From positions 1-52,983 of the forward strand of contig NZ_JAGCFH010000326.1 of the NCBI RefSeq assembly GCF_017650195.1: DNA of 52,983 nucleotides, in the 5' to 3' direction. Made by a program: the position numbers and the translations under genes. The notes beneath the pieces were generated by a model. The model was not told the origin of the DNA. It saw only the letters and a list, made by a program, of their open reading frames with translations, and made no database searches. This DNA is from Ruminococcus sp. (GTDB taxonomy: Bacteria; Bacillota; Clostridia; Oscillospirales; Ruminococcaceae). Below, piece by piece: positions 33,786 to 42,823 of this stretch; the first letter of the stretch is position 1, and every line of letters begins with the position of its first letter.

Positions 33786-34321
33786 TGCATTTACAGGAAA
33801 AAACTATATCCAGCGACCTTATATACAAAGGGCCTATCTTTACCATAACTCACGACAGCGCCGAGCTTGAAAACGGCAAGACCGCTGTCCGGGATGTACT
33901 GCACCACAACGGAGGAGTATGCGTAATACCGATAACCGAGAACAACGAAATATTTCTCGTAAAACAATTCCGTTATCCCTTCCAGTCGGTTACACGAGAA
34001 GTACCTGCCGGAAAGCTCGAAAAGGGCGAAGATCACGGCGAGTGTGGAAGACGTGAGCTCCTTGAGGAAACAGGCTATACCTGCTCGGAGTACATCTTTC
34101 TAGGTGAAATGCTCCCAACTCCGGCATACGACAGCGAGATAACATATATGTATCTTGCAAGAGGACTGCGATTCAGCAGACAAGACCTTGATCCCGACGA
34201 ATTTCTCGACGTCGAACGCATCCCCCTCTCAGAGGCGGTAAAGCAAGTAATGGACGGAACTATACGTGACGGAAAGACACAGATAACAGTTCTTAAAGCA
34301 GCCCGTATACTCGGGATATAA
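33785..34321 (+). CDS. Nudix hydrolase, ADP-ribose pyrophosphatase type
   Basis: 178-aa Nudix enzyme. The Nudix box is GKLEKGEDHGECGRRELLEE-TG, a full match to GX5EX7REUXEEXGU, near residue 79. The N-terminal beta-strands (GPIFTITHDSAELENGKTAV, VRDVLHHNGGVCVIPI) and the late PAYDSEITYMYLARGL are typical of ADP-ribose pyrophosphatases (NudF-like). It starts within the yfhO stop codon with AAAGGAGGATAAATA upstream. Substrate specificity within the Nudix family is inferred. Confidence 0.88.
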   Translation: MHLQEKTISSDLIYKGPIFTITHDSAELENGKTAVRDVLHHNGGVCVIPITENNEIFLVKQFRYPFQSVTREVPAGKLEKGEDHGECGRRELLEETGYTCSEYIFLGEMLPTPAYDSEITYMYLARGLRFSRQDLDPDEFLDVERIPLSEAVKQVMDGTIRDGKTQITVLKAARILGI

Positions 34322-34339
34322 GAAAGACCACACACAGAC

Positions 34340-34367
34340 AAAAAAAGACCTGCACAGGGCAGGTCTT
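34340..34367 (-). terminator. Terminator of spoVG
   Basis: Perfect 9-bp stem AAGACCTGC/GCAGGTCTT (34345-34353 and 34359-34367) with a 5-nt loop, followed on the minus strand by a run of seven T. On the plus strand the T tail is absent, so it serves mainly spoVG; the stem may still slow yfhO-nudix transcripts. Confidence 0.85.
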
Positions 34368-34380
34368 GGTAGGATATCGT

Positions 34381-34680
34381 TTATACTGCTTCCTCGGAAG
34401 CGCCGGTCTCCTCGGCTTCAAGAACGGCAAGCTGTCTTTCATAGGCTTCAAGGATAGTTTCCTCGAACATCTTTCTTGCCGACGCAGAAATGGGATGAAC
34501 TATATCGCGAAACACCCCGTTTTCGTCCTTCCTGCTAGGCATTGCAACGAAAAGCCTCTCATCGCCCTGTACAACCTTTATGTCATGAACGGCAAACATA
34601 TCATCGATAGTTAAAGATACTACCGCTCTAAGCCTACCATCAGCCATGATCTTTCTGATCTTAACATCTGTAATTTCCAT
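34381..34680 (-). CDS. spoVG: SpoVG regulator
   Basis: 99-aa member of the SpoVG family, small RNA/DNA-binding regulators that affect septation, capsule and virulence genes in Firmicutes. It begins MEITDVKIRKIMADGRLRAV and has the conserved DDMFAVHDIKVVQGD, FVAMPSRKDENGVFRDI and VHPISASARKMFE. The acidic C-terminus is variable. ATG 34680 has GGAGGAAAATT upstream. It is monocistronic, with its promoter at 34780-34808 and terminator at 34340-34367. Confidence 0.96.
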   Translation of the reverse strand: MEITDVKIRKIMADGRLRAVVSLTIDDMFAVHDIKVVQGDERLFVAMPSRKDENGVFRDIVHPISASARKMFEETILEAYERQLAVLEAEETGASEEAV

Positions 34681-34779
34681 AATTTTCCTCCTTCACATTA
34701 TTTATGCAACTTACGGTACGAACACCGAAATGTTTTATATTTAACTATTAATCTCGGTAGAAAGTAAACCTGTAAACTT

Positions 34780-34808
34780 ATTATAACGCATATTTTGTAA
34801 AAAAGCAA
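34780..34808 (-). promoter_or_regulatory. Promoter of spoVG
   Basis: Minus-strand TTGCTT (34803-34808), 17-nt spacer, TATAAT (34780-34785). The leader would be about 95 nt. Confidence 0.7.
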
Positions 34809-34826
34809 GCGTTTATGCAAAATAAA

Positions 34827-34842
34827 GGTGAAAAACTTATAA
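34827..34842 (+). promoter_or_regulatory. Possible MraZ-type box with -10 element upstream of murC
   Basis: GGTGA, an A-run and CTTATAAC at 34827-34843 closely match the GGTGA, A-run, CTTATAAT element in the distal mraZ cluster (minus strand, 23325-23307). Only one GGTGA is present here. No other clear promoter for murC was found; a TATACT at 34874-34879 lacks a good -35. Confidence 0.3.
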
Positions 34843-34939
34843 CATTCATGCATTACACATGTTAAATGATGATATACTGGCTGTTTCTCAGGGTATAAGC
34901 CCTGCTTTATAAAATTATCATTCAGGAAAGGTGATCATT

Positions 34940-36355
34940 TTGGATATCAATATCTTAAAAGGTAAAAAACACATACACTTCATCGGTATCGGAGGCTCTG
35001 GAATGTATCCTCTCGCTCAGATACTCCACTCTCAAGGCTATTACCTTACAGGCTCAGACAATAACGAGACCGAGACTCTCGACGCTGTAAGGAAAATGGG
35101 CATCCCCGTATTTATCGGTCAGAGAGCTGAAAATATCGAAGGTGCAGACCTTATCGTACACACAGCCGCTATCATGGCTGACAATCCGGAGCTCATGGCA
35201 GCAAGAGCAAGCGGAGTCCCCGTACTTGAAAGAGCCGACCTTCTCGGCATAGTAACAAGCTGGTACAGCAGCGCTATATGTGTTTCCGGAACTCACGGCA
35301 AGACCTCCACTACCTCAATGATAACGCAAATACTCTTTACTGCCGGAGTGGACCTCTCCGCATATATCGGAGGAAAACTCCCTTGCATAGGCGGAAGCGG
35401 AGTTGCCGGCAAGAGTGATATAATGGTGTGCGAGTCCTGTGAATTTGAGGACCACTTTCTCAAATTCTTCCCAGATATAGCCGTTATTCTGAATATAGAC
35501 GCAGACCACCTCGACTACTTCGGCACGCTTGATAATATAATCAAGTCCTTCCGTAAATTCAATGAAAACACCTCGAAGTGCATTATTGTAAACGGCTCCG
35601 ACGAAAATTCCATGAAGTCTCTTGAGGGTATCACAGGCAAGGAGATAATAACATTCGGCAGAGACAGCTCCTGCGACTACTACCCCGAAAACGTAAAGCA
35701 TGAAAACGGACTTCTCACAATCTATGACGCAATGTATAAGGGCAAAAAACTGGGAACTGTGACTCTTCATGTAGCAGGCATACACAATGTGCTCAATTCC
35801 CTTGCAGCCGTTGCGGCTGCCCGTTATGTTGGAGTTGACTTCAAATTCATACAAAAGGGGCTTGAGGACTTCCGCGGAGCCAAGCGCCGCTTTGAGAAGC
35901 TGGGTTTTGAGAAAGGCATAACCGTAGTCGACGATTACGCTCACCACCCCACAGAGCTCGAAGCTACCCTAAACGCCGCCATGGAGATGAACTTCAAGCA
36001 TGTATGGGCAGTATTCCAGCCCTTCACTTTCTCACGAACAAAGCTGCTTCTTGACGATTTTGCAAGAGTGCTGCAAATACCCGACCACGCTGTGCTCACC
36101 GATATCATGGGAAGCCGTGAAAAGAACACATACGGTATCTTCACCCGTCATCTTGCAGAAAAGATACCTGGCTGTATATGGTTCCCGCAGGATGAGACCG
36201 CAGAGTGGACAGATGAACGCAAGTACGCTAACTTTGAACAGATTTGCGACTATATCTGTGGTCACGCACAAAAAGGCGACCTCGTTATAACACTCGGCTG
36301 CGGTGACGCCTACAAGATTGCAAAAATGGTACTTAAAAAGCTTTCGGAGGAATAA
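34940..36355 (+). CDS. murC: MurC, UDP-N-acetylmuramate-L-alanine ligase
   Basis: 471-aa Mur ligase adding L-Ala to UDP-MurNAc. The N-terminal HIHFIGIGGSGMYPLA is the UDP-binding motif, the P-loop is VSGTHGKTSTTSM near residue 117, the central NIDADHLDYFG follows, and VVDDYAHHPTELEATL is near residue 330. The acidic motif reads CESCEFEDHF. The start is chosen as TTG 34940, 8 nt after AGGAAAGG; the GTG at 34931 overlaps that SD. murC is outside the dcw cluster and pairs with lexA, whose SD lies in the last codons of murC. Confidence 0.95.
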   Translation: MDINILKGKKHIHFIGIGGSGMYPLAQILHSQGYYLTGSDNNETETLDAVRKMGIPVFIGQRAENIEGADLIVHTAAIMADNPELMAARASGVPVLERADLLGIVTSWYSSAICVSGTHGKTSTTSMITQILFTAGVDLSAYIGGKLPCIGGSGVAGKSDIMVCESCEFEDHFLKFFPDIAVILNIDADHLDYFGTLDNIIKSFRKFNENTSKCIIVNGSDENSMKSLEGITGKEIITFGRDSSCDYYPENVKHENGLLTIYDAMYKGKKLGTVTLHVAGIHNVLNSLAAVAAARYVGVDFKFIQKGLEDFRGAKRRFEKLGFEKGITVVDDYAHHPTELEATLNAAMEMNFKHVWAVFQPFTFSRTKLLLDDFARVLQIPDHAVLTDIMGSREKNTYGIFTRHLAEKIPGCIWFPQDETAEWTDERKYANFEQICDYICGHAQKGDLVITLGCGDAYKIAKMVLKKLSEE

Positions 36356-36359
36356 TAAT

Positions 36360-36941
36360 ATGCTGAAGGATAAAGAAATAGCTGTATTCAACTATATAAA
36401 ATCCCGCCTCAGTGACGGTATGTCGCCGTCCGTAAGGGAAATAATGGACGCTATGGGCTTCAAGTCCACATCTACAGCCCACAGATATATCGAGACTCTT
36501 GTCCGCGAGGGGCTTATCGAGAAAACAGGTAATCTCAACCGCACTCTCCGCCTGCCCAACAGCGGCACCACATCTGTTCCTGTAATGGGTACAGTAACCG
36601 CAGGTCAGCCTATCACAGCTGTTGAGGACATCACGGAATACATAGGATTTGAAGCACCCGGAGTCGATCCTCAGGAGCTCTTCGCTCTGAAAATACGAGG
36701 CGAGAGCATGATAGAGGCCGGCATACTCGACGGTGATATAGTAATAGTAAAGCGTGTGAACTACGCTGAAAACGGAGATATAGTTGTAGCCTTCATAGAC
36801 CGCGAGGAGGCTACAGTGAAGCGCTTCTTCAAAGAAAGGGGACATTACCGCCTCCAGCCGGAAAATAAGACAATGGAGCCTATTATCTTAGACGAGGTGG
36901 AGGTCCTCGGCAAGGTAATTGGATTAAAGCGGTACTATTAA
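36360..36941 (+). CDS. lexA: LexA, SOS repressor
   Basis: 193-aa repressor-protease. The N-terminal winged helix (SPSVREIMDAMGFKSTSTAH) binds SOS operators. The Ala-Gly cleavage site is in GTVTAGQP near residue 82, the nucleophile Ser in RGESMIEAGI near residue 120, and the Lys in EEATVKRFF near residue 158, so autocleavage should work. ATG 36360 has GGAGG 7 nt upstream, 4 nt after the murC stop, so lexA is driven from the murC promoter. I saw no GAACN4GTTC-type SOS box upstream of murC or lexA, so autoregulation is not evident here. Confidence 0.95.
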   Translation: MLKDKEIAVFNYIKSRLSDGMSPSVREIMDAMGFKSTSTAHRYIETLVREGLIEKTGNLNRTLRLPNSGTTSVPVMGTVTAGQPITAVEDITEYIGFEAPGVDPQELFALKIRGESMIEAGILDGDIVIVKRVNYAENGDIVVAFIDREEATVKRFFKERGHYRLQPENKTMEPIILDEVEVLGKVIGLKRYY

Positions 36942-37057
36942 GCTGTTAGCTTGCTGTAGGGTACGCTGCCTTCGTTACCTCATTTAGAGGGCGAAAAATA
37001 TCCGCCAGAAAGTTGAAAGCCTTTACTTATATAAATCTGAATTAACGGAGGTTACTT

Positions 37058-37468
37058 ATGAGATTGGATGGGTTTGGATTATTTGTCGAGGATATGTCCA
37101 AAATGATTAGGTTTTACAGAGATGTACTTGGCTTTGAGATTAAAGAAGCAGAAGACACATCGAATGTTTATCTTGTGAAAGACGGTACTTTATTTCTATT
37201 ATACGGGAGAAAAGACTTTGAAAAAATGACAAGCCGCAGGTATGACTATATCAAGGGATTGAACGGCCATTTTGAACTGACTCTTTATGTTGATACATTT
37301 GCCGAGGTTGATTCTGCATTCAAAAAAGCGGTGGAAAACGGAGCTACGCCAGTGTTAGAACCAGAGCTTGAACCTTGGGGACAGAGAACCTGTTATATAG
37401 CTGACCCGGAAGGCAATCTTATTGAGATTGGTTCGTGGGATAAGCCATACGAAGAAAAGGATTTATAA
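37058..37468 (+). CDS. VOC/glyoxalase-family protein
   Basis: 136-aa vicinal oxygen chelate protein with two beta-alpha-beta-beta-beta halves: LDGFGLFVEDMSKMIRFYRD-type start and GHFELTLYVDTFAEVDSAFK in the second half, ending DPEGNLIEIGSWDKP. Metal ligands could be the His and Glu in GHFELTLYV and the late Glu of LIEIG. The substrate is unknown: the family includes glyoxalases, dioxygenases and resistance proteins. Codon use is more AT-rich (TTT, GAT, TTATT) than in lexA or zapA, and it stands alone, so recent acquisition is possible. ATG 37058 has ACGGAGG upstream. Confidence 0.82.
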   Translation: MRLDGFGLFVEDMSKMIRFYRDVLGFEIKEAEDTSNVYLVKDGTLFLLYGRKDFEKMTSRRYDYIKGLNGHFELTLYVDTFAEVDSAFKKAVENGATPVLEPELEPWGQRTCYIADPEGNLIEIGSWDKPYEEKDL

Positions 37469-37552
37469 ATTATGATTTTTTCGGATTATATAACTCTCAA
37501 CTCTCAGCTTGCAGCGCTCCGGTTACTAAAATAAATTTTTTCAAAAAAACAC

Positions 37553-37581
37553 TTCCATTTTTTCGAAAAATAGTGTATAAT
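37553..37581 (+). promoter_or_regulatory. Promoter of the zapA operon
   Basis: TTCCAT (37553-37558), 17-nt spacer, TATAAT (37576-37581). The spacer contains the palindrome TTTTTCGAAAAA, and a similar TTTTTTCAAAAAAA lies about 25 bp upstream. Confidence 0.5.
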
Positions 37582-37620
37582 GTAGAGTGGTAAAAAATAC
37601 GCCACGGAAAGGACGATACT

Positions 37621-37983
37621 ATGCTTAATGAAGTAAAGGTCATAATATGCGGTAAGGAGTACAAGATAAAGACTGCCGAGGCTCCGAACTACGTTTATGC
37701 TCTTGCAAGAGCACTTGAAACAAAAATCACAGAGATCACCGCAGCAAGCGGTTCTTCACCTTATGCCGCTTCCATAATGGTGGCTATGGCACTCCTTGAC
37801 GACCTCAACAAGGCTAATCAGCGCCTTGACAATATCCGCGATCAGACAAAGGAATATGTAGATGAGGCTGGCAGAACCCGTATAGAGCGCGACGCTGCTC
37901 AGAAGGAAATCGAGGTCCTCAAGTCAAAGATAACTCAGCTTGAGAATATGGTTAAGCTCAAGCAGCTCAGCGACAGCATTTAA
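37621..37983 (+). CDS. zapA: ZapA-like FtsZ-ring stabilising protein
   Basis: 120-aa small coiled-coil protein. The N-terminal domain (NEVKVIICGKEYKIKTAEA, then YVYALARALE) matches ZapA, which bundles FtsZ filaments. The MVAMALLDDLNKANQRLD helix and a C-terminal coiled coil follow. ATG 37621 has GGAAAGGA upstream. The U32 peptidase gene starts inside the zapA stop (TAATG), an arrangement seen in other Firmicutes. Confidence 0.9.
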   Translation: MLNEVKVIICGKEYKIKTAEAPNYVYALARALETKITEITAASGSSPYAASIMVAMALLDDLNKANQRLDNIRDQTKEYVDEAGRTRIERDAAQKEIEVLKSKITQLENMVKLKQLSDSI

Positions 37984-40019
37984 TGGAGTATACAGAGATA
38001 CTCGCTCCAGCAGGCAGCATGGAAACTCTCCGAGCAGCTCTAAGGGCGGGTGCGCATGCTGTATACATAGGCGGAAAGCGCTTTTCTGCAAGAAGCAGCG
38101 CCGATAACTTCTCTGAGGAAGAGATAGCCGAAGCCGCAAAGCTCTGCCATAAGTATGGCGCAAAGCTCGATCTTGCAGTGAATACAGTCATTTCCGACGA
38201 TGAAGCCGCTGATTTCTGCGAATATATCAGAACCTCCGCCCAAAACGGCGTCGATGCTTTTATAGTACAGGACTGGGGCTGTGCGGAGCTGATACGCCGC
38301 TGTATTCCCGACACTGTACTCCACGCTTCCACGCAGATGTCGGTTCATACCGCCGCAGGAGCTTCAATGCTTAAGAAGCTAGGCTACGCAAGAGTGGTAC
38401 CTGCCCGTGAGCTTGACAGTGAGACTATTTCCCGTATATGCGGTACAGGTATAGAAACCGAGATATTCGTACACGGTGCGCTGTGTATGTCAGTCTCGGG
38501 ACAGTGCTATATGTCGGCTATGATAGGCTCGCGCTCCGCAAACCGTGGATGTTGCGGACAAGCTTGCAGACTTCCATTTTCTGCCGTAGGCAATAAGGAT
38601 AAGGCTGCTCTCTCTCTGAAAGACCTTTCCCTGCTTCCGAATGTCCATGAGCTTGTAGCTATGGGAGTTGATTCTTTCAAGATAGAGGGACGCATGAAGC
38701 GCCCCGAATATGTGGCTTCCGCTGTACATGAGCTAAAAAGCGCCCTTGAAGGCAATGCCCCCGATATGAAACTCCTCCGCGGAGTATTCTCCCGAAGCGG
38801 CTTTACTGACGGCTACTTCACAGGCAAAAGGCTGGATATGTTCGGAGTCCGCGAAAAGGACGATGTTATATCAGCCCACGAGCTCATACCAAAAATACAC
38901 GAGCTTTACCGCTTCGAGCGAAAGGCTTACACGATTGATCTCCATGCGGTGATAAAGGAAGGACAGCCTGTGGTGCTGACCGGAAACTGTAATGGCATTA
39001 CGGTCTCCTACGAAGGCGAAGTTCCCGAAAGGGCTCTCAGCCGCCCCACTGACAAATCCTCTCTTGAAAAGCAGCTCTCAAAGCTGGGAGATACTGTTTT
39101 CATACTTGGAAAGCTGACCGCAGATATAGACAACGGACTTATGGTCCCTGCCGGAAAGCTCAACGAGTATAGAAGAAATGTTACTGAGGAACTGACCCGT
39201 AGGATCATCCGCAAAAACACGCCGGAATATACATTTTCCGATTATACTCCTCATCTACCTCAGCAAAGCTGCATAGAACCTGATAGAAAGATTTCTCTCC
39301 GGACCTTCTGCCGCACAGCTGAACAGATAAAAGCTGCCGCGGAGCTTTCGGAGTATCTCATAGTACCTGAGGAACTGTTGAATGAGGAAATACTTGGCAG
39401 CGTGGATATAAGCAAGCTGATAGTATCGCCGCCGCGCTTCATCGTAAACGAATACAGTCTCAATGAACGCCTCAGAGAGCTTTACAGACAGGGGCTCGAC
39501 AGGCTTTACTGCCACACCCCCGACTGTATCGCAATTGGCAGAGAACTTGGATTCAGGCTCCACGGCAGCTTCACGCTGAATATTTTCAACTCCTTCTCTG
39601 CAGGCTATCTCCGCCGTCTCGGCCTTGAGGACTGCGTTTTCTCAGTTGAAGCAACTCTTAAGCAAACTGCCGCCGTACATACCGATCTCCCATTGGGAGC
39701 CGTGGTATACGGAAGACTGCCACTGATGCTCACCAGAAACTGCCCTATAAGGAATGAGGTGGGTTGCAAAAAATGCAAAAAGAAGCTCACCGACCGCACC
39801 GGCAGGGAGCTCCCTGTGGTATGCTCAAATGATTATACCGAGATACTCAACCCAGACAGACTGTACATGCTTGATAGAACTGAGGAGCTCCGTGGAATAA
39901 GCTACGGTGTCATTTACCTTTCCGACGAGGACACCGAGAGCACAATTGCCGCTCTCAGCGGCCAAAAGCCGCAGGGAAATATCACCAGAGGACTTTACTA
40001 CAGAGGTATCACAACATGA
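37983..40019 (+). CDS. U32-family peptidase-like protein
   Basis: 678-aa member of family U32 (PF01136), whose members include collagenase-like PrtC and, by function, the rRNA/tRNA hydroxylation proteins RlhA and TrhP. It begins with ILAPAGSMETLRAALRAGAH and has DLAVNTVISDDE, the signature FVHGALCMSVSGQCYMSAM, then NRGCCGQACRLPF and KIEGRMKRPEYVASAV. The Cys cluster could bind an Fe-S centre as in the hydroxylation proteins. A C-terminal extension has a second Cys group (CPIRNEVGCKKCKKKL). Protease or RNA-modifying role is open. Coupled to zapA (overlap) and dut (4-nt overlap). Confidence 0.88.
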   Translation: MEYTEILAPAGSMETLRAALRAGAHAVYIGGKRFSARSSADNFSEEEIAEAAKLCHKYGAKLDLAVNTVISDDEAADFCEYIRTSAQNGVDAFIVQDWGCAELIRRCIPDTVLHASTQMSVHTAAGASMLKKLGYARVVPARELDSETISRICGTGIETEIFVHGALCMSVSGQCYMSAMIGSRSANRGCCGQACRLPFSAVGNKDKAALSLKDLSLLPNVHELVAMGVDSFKIEGRMKRPEYVASAVHELKSALEGNAPDMKLLRGVFSRSGFTDGYFTGKRLDMFGVREKDDVISAHELIPKIHELYRFERKAYTIDLHAVIKEGQPVVLTGNCNGITVSYEGEVPERALSRPTDKSSLEKQLSKLGDTVFILGKLTADIDNGLMVPAGKLNEYRRNVTEELTRRIIRKNTPEYTFSDYTPHLPQQSCIEPDRKISLRTFCRTAEQIKAAAELSEYLIVPEELLNEEILGSVDISKLIVSPPRFIVNEYSLNERLRELYRQGLDRLYCHTPDCIAIGRELGFRLHGSFTLNIFNSFSAGYLRRLGLEDCVFSVEATLKQTAAVHTDLPLGAVVYGRLPLMLTRNCPIRNEVGCKKCKKKLTDRTGRELPVVCSNDYTEILNPDRLYMLDRTEELRGISYGVIYLSDEDTESTIAALSGQKPQGNITRGLYYRGITT

Positions 40020-40456
40020 AACTCACATTCAAAAAGCTTGATCCAAGAGCTGTTATCCCCTCCCGTGCAACGCCTGGAAGCGCAGGTCTTGACCTTTGCG
40101 CTTGCCTTGATTCTCCCGTAACAATTGCGCCGGGCGAGATAAAAATGATACCAATCGGTATTACAGCTGAGCCGGATTCAGAAGACATTGCGCTGCTCAT
40201 ATACCCACGCTCAGGTTTATCCTCAAAGTACGGAGTATCCCTTGCCAACTGCGTGGGAGTAGTTGACAGCGACTACCGTGGCGCATGGTTCGTCCCCCTT
40301 ATTAATCACGGAAAAGCCGCATTTACCGTAGAACACGGTATGCGTATAGCCCAGATGATACCAACACGTATATTAATGCCCGATATCGAAGTTAGCGAGG
40401 AGCTCTCCGAAACAGAGCGAGGAAACGGCGGCTTTGGTTCATCGGGAATTAAATAA
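40016..40456 (+). CDS. dut: dUTP diphosphatase
   Basis: 146-aa trimeric dUTPase that converts dUTP to dUMP. All five motifs are visible: SAGLDLCA, YPRSGLSSKYGV, NCVGVVDSDYRGAW, the RIAQMI strand and RGNGGFGSSG at the C-terminus. Its ATG overlaps the U32 stop as ATGA. Third gene of the zapA operon. Confidence 0.97.
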   Translation: MKLTFKKLDPRAVIPSRATPGSAGLDLCACLDSPVTIAPGEIKMIPIGITAEPDSEDIALLIYPRSGLSSKYGVSLANCVGVVDSDYRGAWFVPLINHGKAAFTVEHGMRIAQMIPTRILMPDIEVSEELSETERGNGGFGSSGIK

Positions 40457-40488
40457 ATACACTAAAACAAAAGATAGGAGATATTATT

Positions 40489-40749
40489 ATGAAAAAAACA
40501 CTCTATTTTCTGCTTCTTTTTATCTGCGCTTGCATTCTCGGCGGAGTTATTGGCACAGTCGCATCAGGCGCCTTTGCATGGCTCGGCTACTCTAGAGGCA
40601 TAAGCCTTGAGGACAGCAAATTCTCAATGGAGCTGTTCAGCATAACCTTCGGTTTCTCTTTCAATATCAATATAGCACAGATAATATGCATACTCATTGC
40701 TATATATGCATACATAAAAACCGCTCCTAAGCTCATCACCTCCAAGTGA
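40489..40749 (+). CDS. Small membrane protein, DUF4321-like
   Basis: 86 aa with two hydrophobic helices (LYFLLLFICACILGGVIGTV near the N-terminus and INIAQIICILIAIYAYI near the C-terminus). The middle FSITFGFSFNINIAQI matches the pattern of DUF4321, small proteins often found beside mreB or maf genes in Clostridia. Function unknown. ATG 40489 has TAGGAGAT upstream. It ends the zapA operon just before the terminator at 40756 and lies next to mreB. Confidence 0.75.
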   Translation: MKKTLYFLLLFICACILGGVIGTVASGAFAWLGYSRGISLEDSKFSMELFSITFGFSFNINIAQIICILIAIYAYIKTAPKLITSK

Positions 40750-40755
40750 TAAGGC

Positions 40756-40781
40756 ATTGTCGTCCATTTCGACAGTTTTTT
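40756..40781 (+). terminator. Terminator of the zapA-U32-dut operon
   Basis: 7-bp stem ATTGTCG/CGACAGT (one G-U) with a 7-nt loop, followed by TTTTT. It lies 7 nt after the DUF4321-like stop. Confidence 0.8.
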
Positions 40782-40853
40782 ACCGGCTTTATGCGGAGCA
40801 GTTTCCGTATTACACCAAAATTTACAACCACGGGTTTTTCTAGAAAAAAATTC

Positions 40854-40882
40854 TTGTACATATTTCCCGTTAGTGCTATAAT
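40854..40882 (+). promoter_or_regulatory. Promoter of the mreB operon
   Basis: TTGTAC (40854-40859), 17-nt spacer, TATAAT (40877-40882), about 45 nt before the mreB ATG. Confidence 0.75.
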
Positions 40883-40928
40883 ATAAATATGTGTATATCA
40901 GAATCAAAGCAGTTTAAGGAGCTACAGA

Positions 40929-41945
40929 ATGTTTACAAAAGATATTGGCATTGACCTCGGCACAGCTAATACCCTCGTATATATGAGAGGAAAGGGTATA
41001 ATAATAAGAGAGCCGTCGGTCGTTGCTGTAAATACAAGAACGGACAAATGCCGCTATGTCGGCAAGGAGGCTAAGGACGTCATCGGCCGTACTCCCGGCT
41101 CGATAGTTGCCGTAAGGCCCCTGAAGGACGGCGTTATCGCCGATTTCGACATAGCCACGACCATGCTTCAGGAGTTCATAAGGAAAGCCCTGAAGGGTAC
41201 CTTCTTCACAAAGGCAAACGTTATTATATGCATACCCTCTGGTGTTACAGCCGTTGAGAGGCGTGCAGTACGCGAATCCTGCAAAAAGGCAGGTGCTAAC
41301 AACGTACTTATAATAGAGGAGCCCATGGCTGCCGCTATCGGCGCAGGTCTTCCAACAAACGAGCCTGCCGGCAGTATGATAGTTGATATCGGCGGTGGCA
41401 CCAGCGAGGTAGCCGTTATATCAATGGGCGGAATAGTCGCTTCACGCTCGGTAAGATGCGCTGGCGACGAGTTTGACGCTGCTATTATAAACTATATTAA
41501 GAAAAAATACAATCTCCTTATTGGTGAGAGAACAGCTGAGAATATCAAGCTCGATATCGGCTCTGCCTTCCCCAGCGAGAAGGAGGAATCCCAGGAAATA
41601 AAAGGCAGGAACCTACTCAACGGTCTCCCGGAGAATATAACCGTTACCTCTGCCGAGATACGTGACGCTCTAGTTGAGCCACTTTCAAGAGTCATCGACG
41701 CGATAAAGTCAACTCTTGAGGAAACTCCTCCTGAACTTTCGGCGGATATTATCGACCACGGCATAACACTTGCCGGCGGCGGCGCTCTGCTCCGCGGTCT
41801 GGACAAGCTCATAAACCGCGAAACCGGTATGCCGGTATATATCGCCGAGTATCCCCTTGACTGCGTTGCCGAGGGCACCGGAAAGATACTTGAAAATATC
41901 AATGATTATCAGGACGCTCTCACTGAAAACGTCAAGTACTATTAA
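40929..41945 (+). CDS. mreB: Rod-shape protein MreB
   Basis: 338-aa bacterial actin that directs lateral wall synthesis. It opens with [20 protein letters not shown] (phosphate-1 loop) and has [46 protein letters not shown] (phosphate-2) and [17 protein letters not shown] (adenosine motif). Length and motifs are standard. ATG 40929 has AAGGAG upstream. First gene of mreB-mreC-mreD-PBP2. Confidence 0.98.
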   Translation: MFTKDIGIDLGTANTLVYMRGKGIIIREPSVVAVNTRTDKCRYVGKEAKDVIGRTPGSIVAVRPLKDGVIADFDIATTMLQEFIRKALKGTFFTKANVIICIPSGVTAVERRAVRESCKKAGANNVLIIEEPMAAAIGAGLPTNEPAGSMIVDIGGGTSEVAVISMGGIVASRSVRCAGDEFDAAIINYIKKKYNLLIGERTAENIKLDIGSAFPSEKEESQEIKGRNLLNGLPENITVTSAEIRDALVEPLSRVIDAIKSTLEETPPELSADIIDHGITLAGGGALLRGLDKLINRETGMPVYIAEYPLDCVAEGTGKILENINDYQDALTENVKYY

Positions 41946-41956
41946 GGGGGAGCTCC

Positions 41957-42823
41957 ATGCGTGATTTCATAAAAAGCACCAGATTCAAGGTTCTGCTTGC
42001 TTTTCTCGCATTTCTCGTCGGCATTATGGTATACGCCGTTACAAAAGGCGGCTATTCCGTTTCGGGAGCTTCCTTCATAAATACCGTTACAAAGCCTTTC
42101 CGCGCTGCTTCAAACAGTATAAGCGCCAAAATGGAGCACACTGTGGATAAGCTTGAAAACGCTGACAAATACTATGAGGAGAACGAACGCCTGAAAAAGC
42201 AGATAGGCGAACTCAACGCTCAGCTCACTGAGTACGACGCTATAAAGGCTGAGGTGGAAGAGCTCCGCAAATTCGTTACTATCAAGGAAAACCATGACGA
42301 CTACCAGCTCTCCCAACCCTGCAAGGTGCTGAGCTACGTAACTAACGACCCCTTCAAGTCCTTCACTATCGACAAGGGCTCTGCAGACGGTATCCTTGTG
42401 AACTGCCCCGTAGTAACCGCAGAAGGTCTTGTGGGCATTACCGTCGAGGTCTCAAAGCATCTTTCAACCGTAAGGACTATTCTTTCACCCGACCTATCAG
42501 TTGCCGCAGTCGCTTCATCGTCAAATGCGGATCAGGGCATAATCGAAGGTGATATACTCTCCTCTGAAAATGGTCACACAAAGCTTATACACGTTCCGAA
42601 GAAGAACAAGCTCAAGCGCGGAGACCTTATGATAACCGCCGGCTCCAGCGGTCTTTTCCCTAAGGATTACCCTATAGGTACTATACTTGAGATAGGTTTC
42701 GATTCCAACGGACTTTCAGTCTGCGCCGATATAAATCCTTGCGTGGATGTTTCCCGTCTTACCTCTGTTATCGTTATAACCGATTTCAGCGGCAAGAAGG
42801 AGGACGAAGAAGATGAGGATTAG
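41957..42823 (+). CDS. mreC: Rod-shape protein MreC
   Basis: 288-aa bitopic scaffold of the elongasome. One N-terminal helix (FKVLLAFLAFLVGIMVYAV), a coiled coil (ENADKYYEENERLKKQIGEL), then the beta domain with NCPVVTAEGLVGITVEV and AGSSGLFPKDYPIGTILEI. The acidic end KKEDEEDED overlaps the mreD start. ATG 41957 has GGGGGAG upstream, 11 nt after the mreB stop. Confidence 0.95.
   Translation: MRDFIKSTRFKVLLAFLAFLVGIMVYAVTKGGYSVSGASFINTVTKPFRAASNSISAKMEHTVDKLENADKYYEENERLKKQIGELNAQLTEYDAIKAEVEELRKFVTIKENHDDYQLSQPCKVLSYVTNDPFKSFTIDKGSADGILVNCPVVTAEGLVGITVEVSKHLSTVRTILSPDLSVAAVASSSNADQGIIEGDILSSENGHTKLIHVPKKNKLKRGDLMITAGSSGLFPKDYPIGTILEIGFDSNGLSVCADINPCVDVSRLTSVIVITDFSGKKEDEEDED

Noticed and set aside
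34340..34367. Bidirectional terminator for both nudix and spoVG.
   Set aside because: Only the minus strand has a T-run after the stem; on the plus strand GGTAGG follows.
34681..36360. LexA (SOS) boxes of GAACN4GTTC type near murC-lexA.
   Set aside because: No match with both half-sites at the right spacing was seen by eye in the divergent region or just before lexA.
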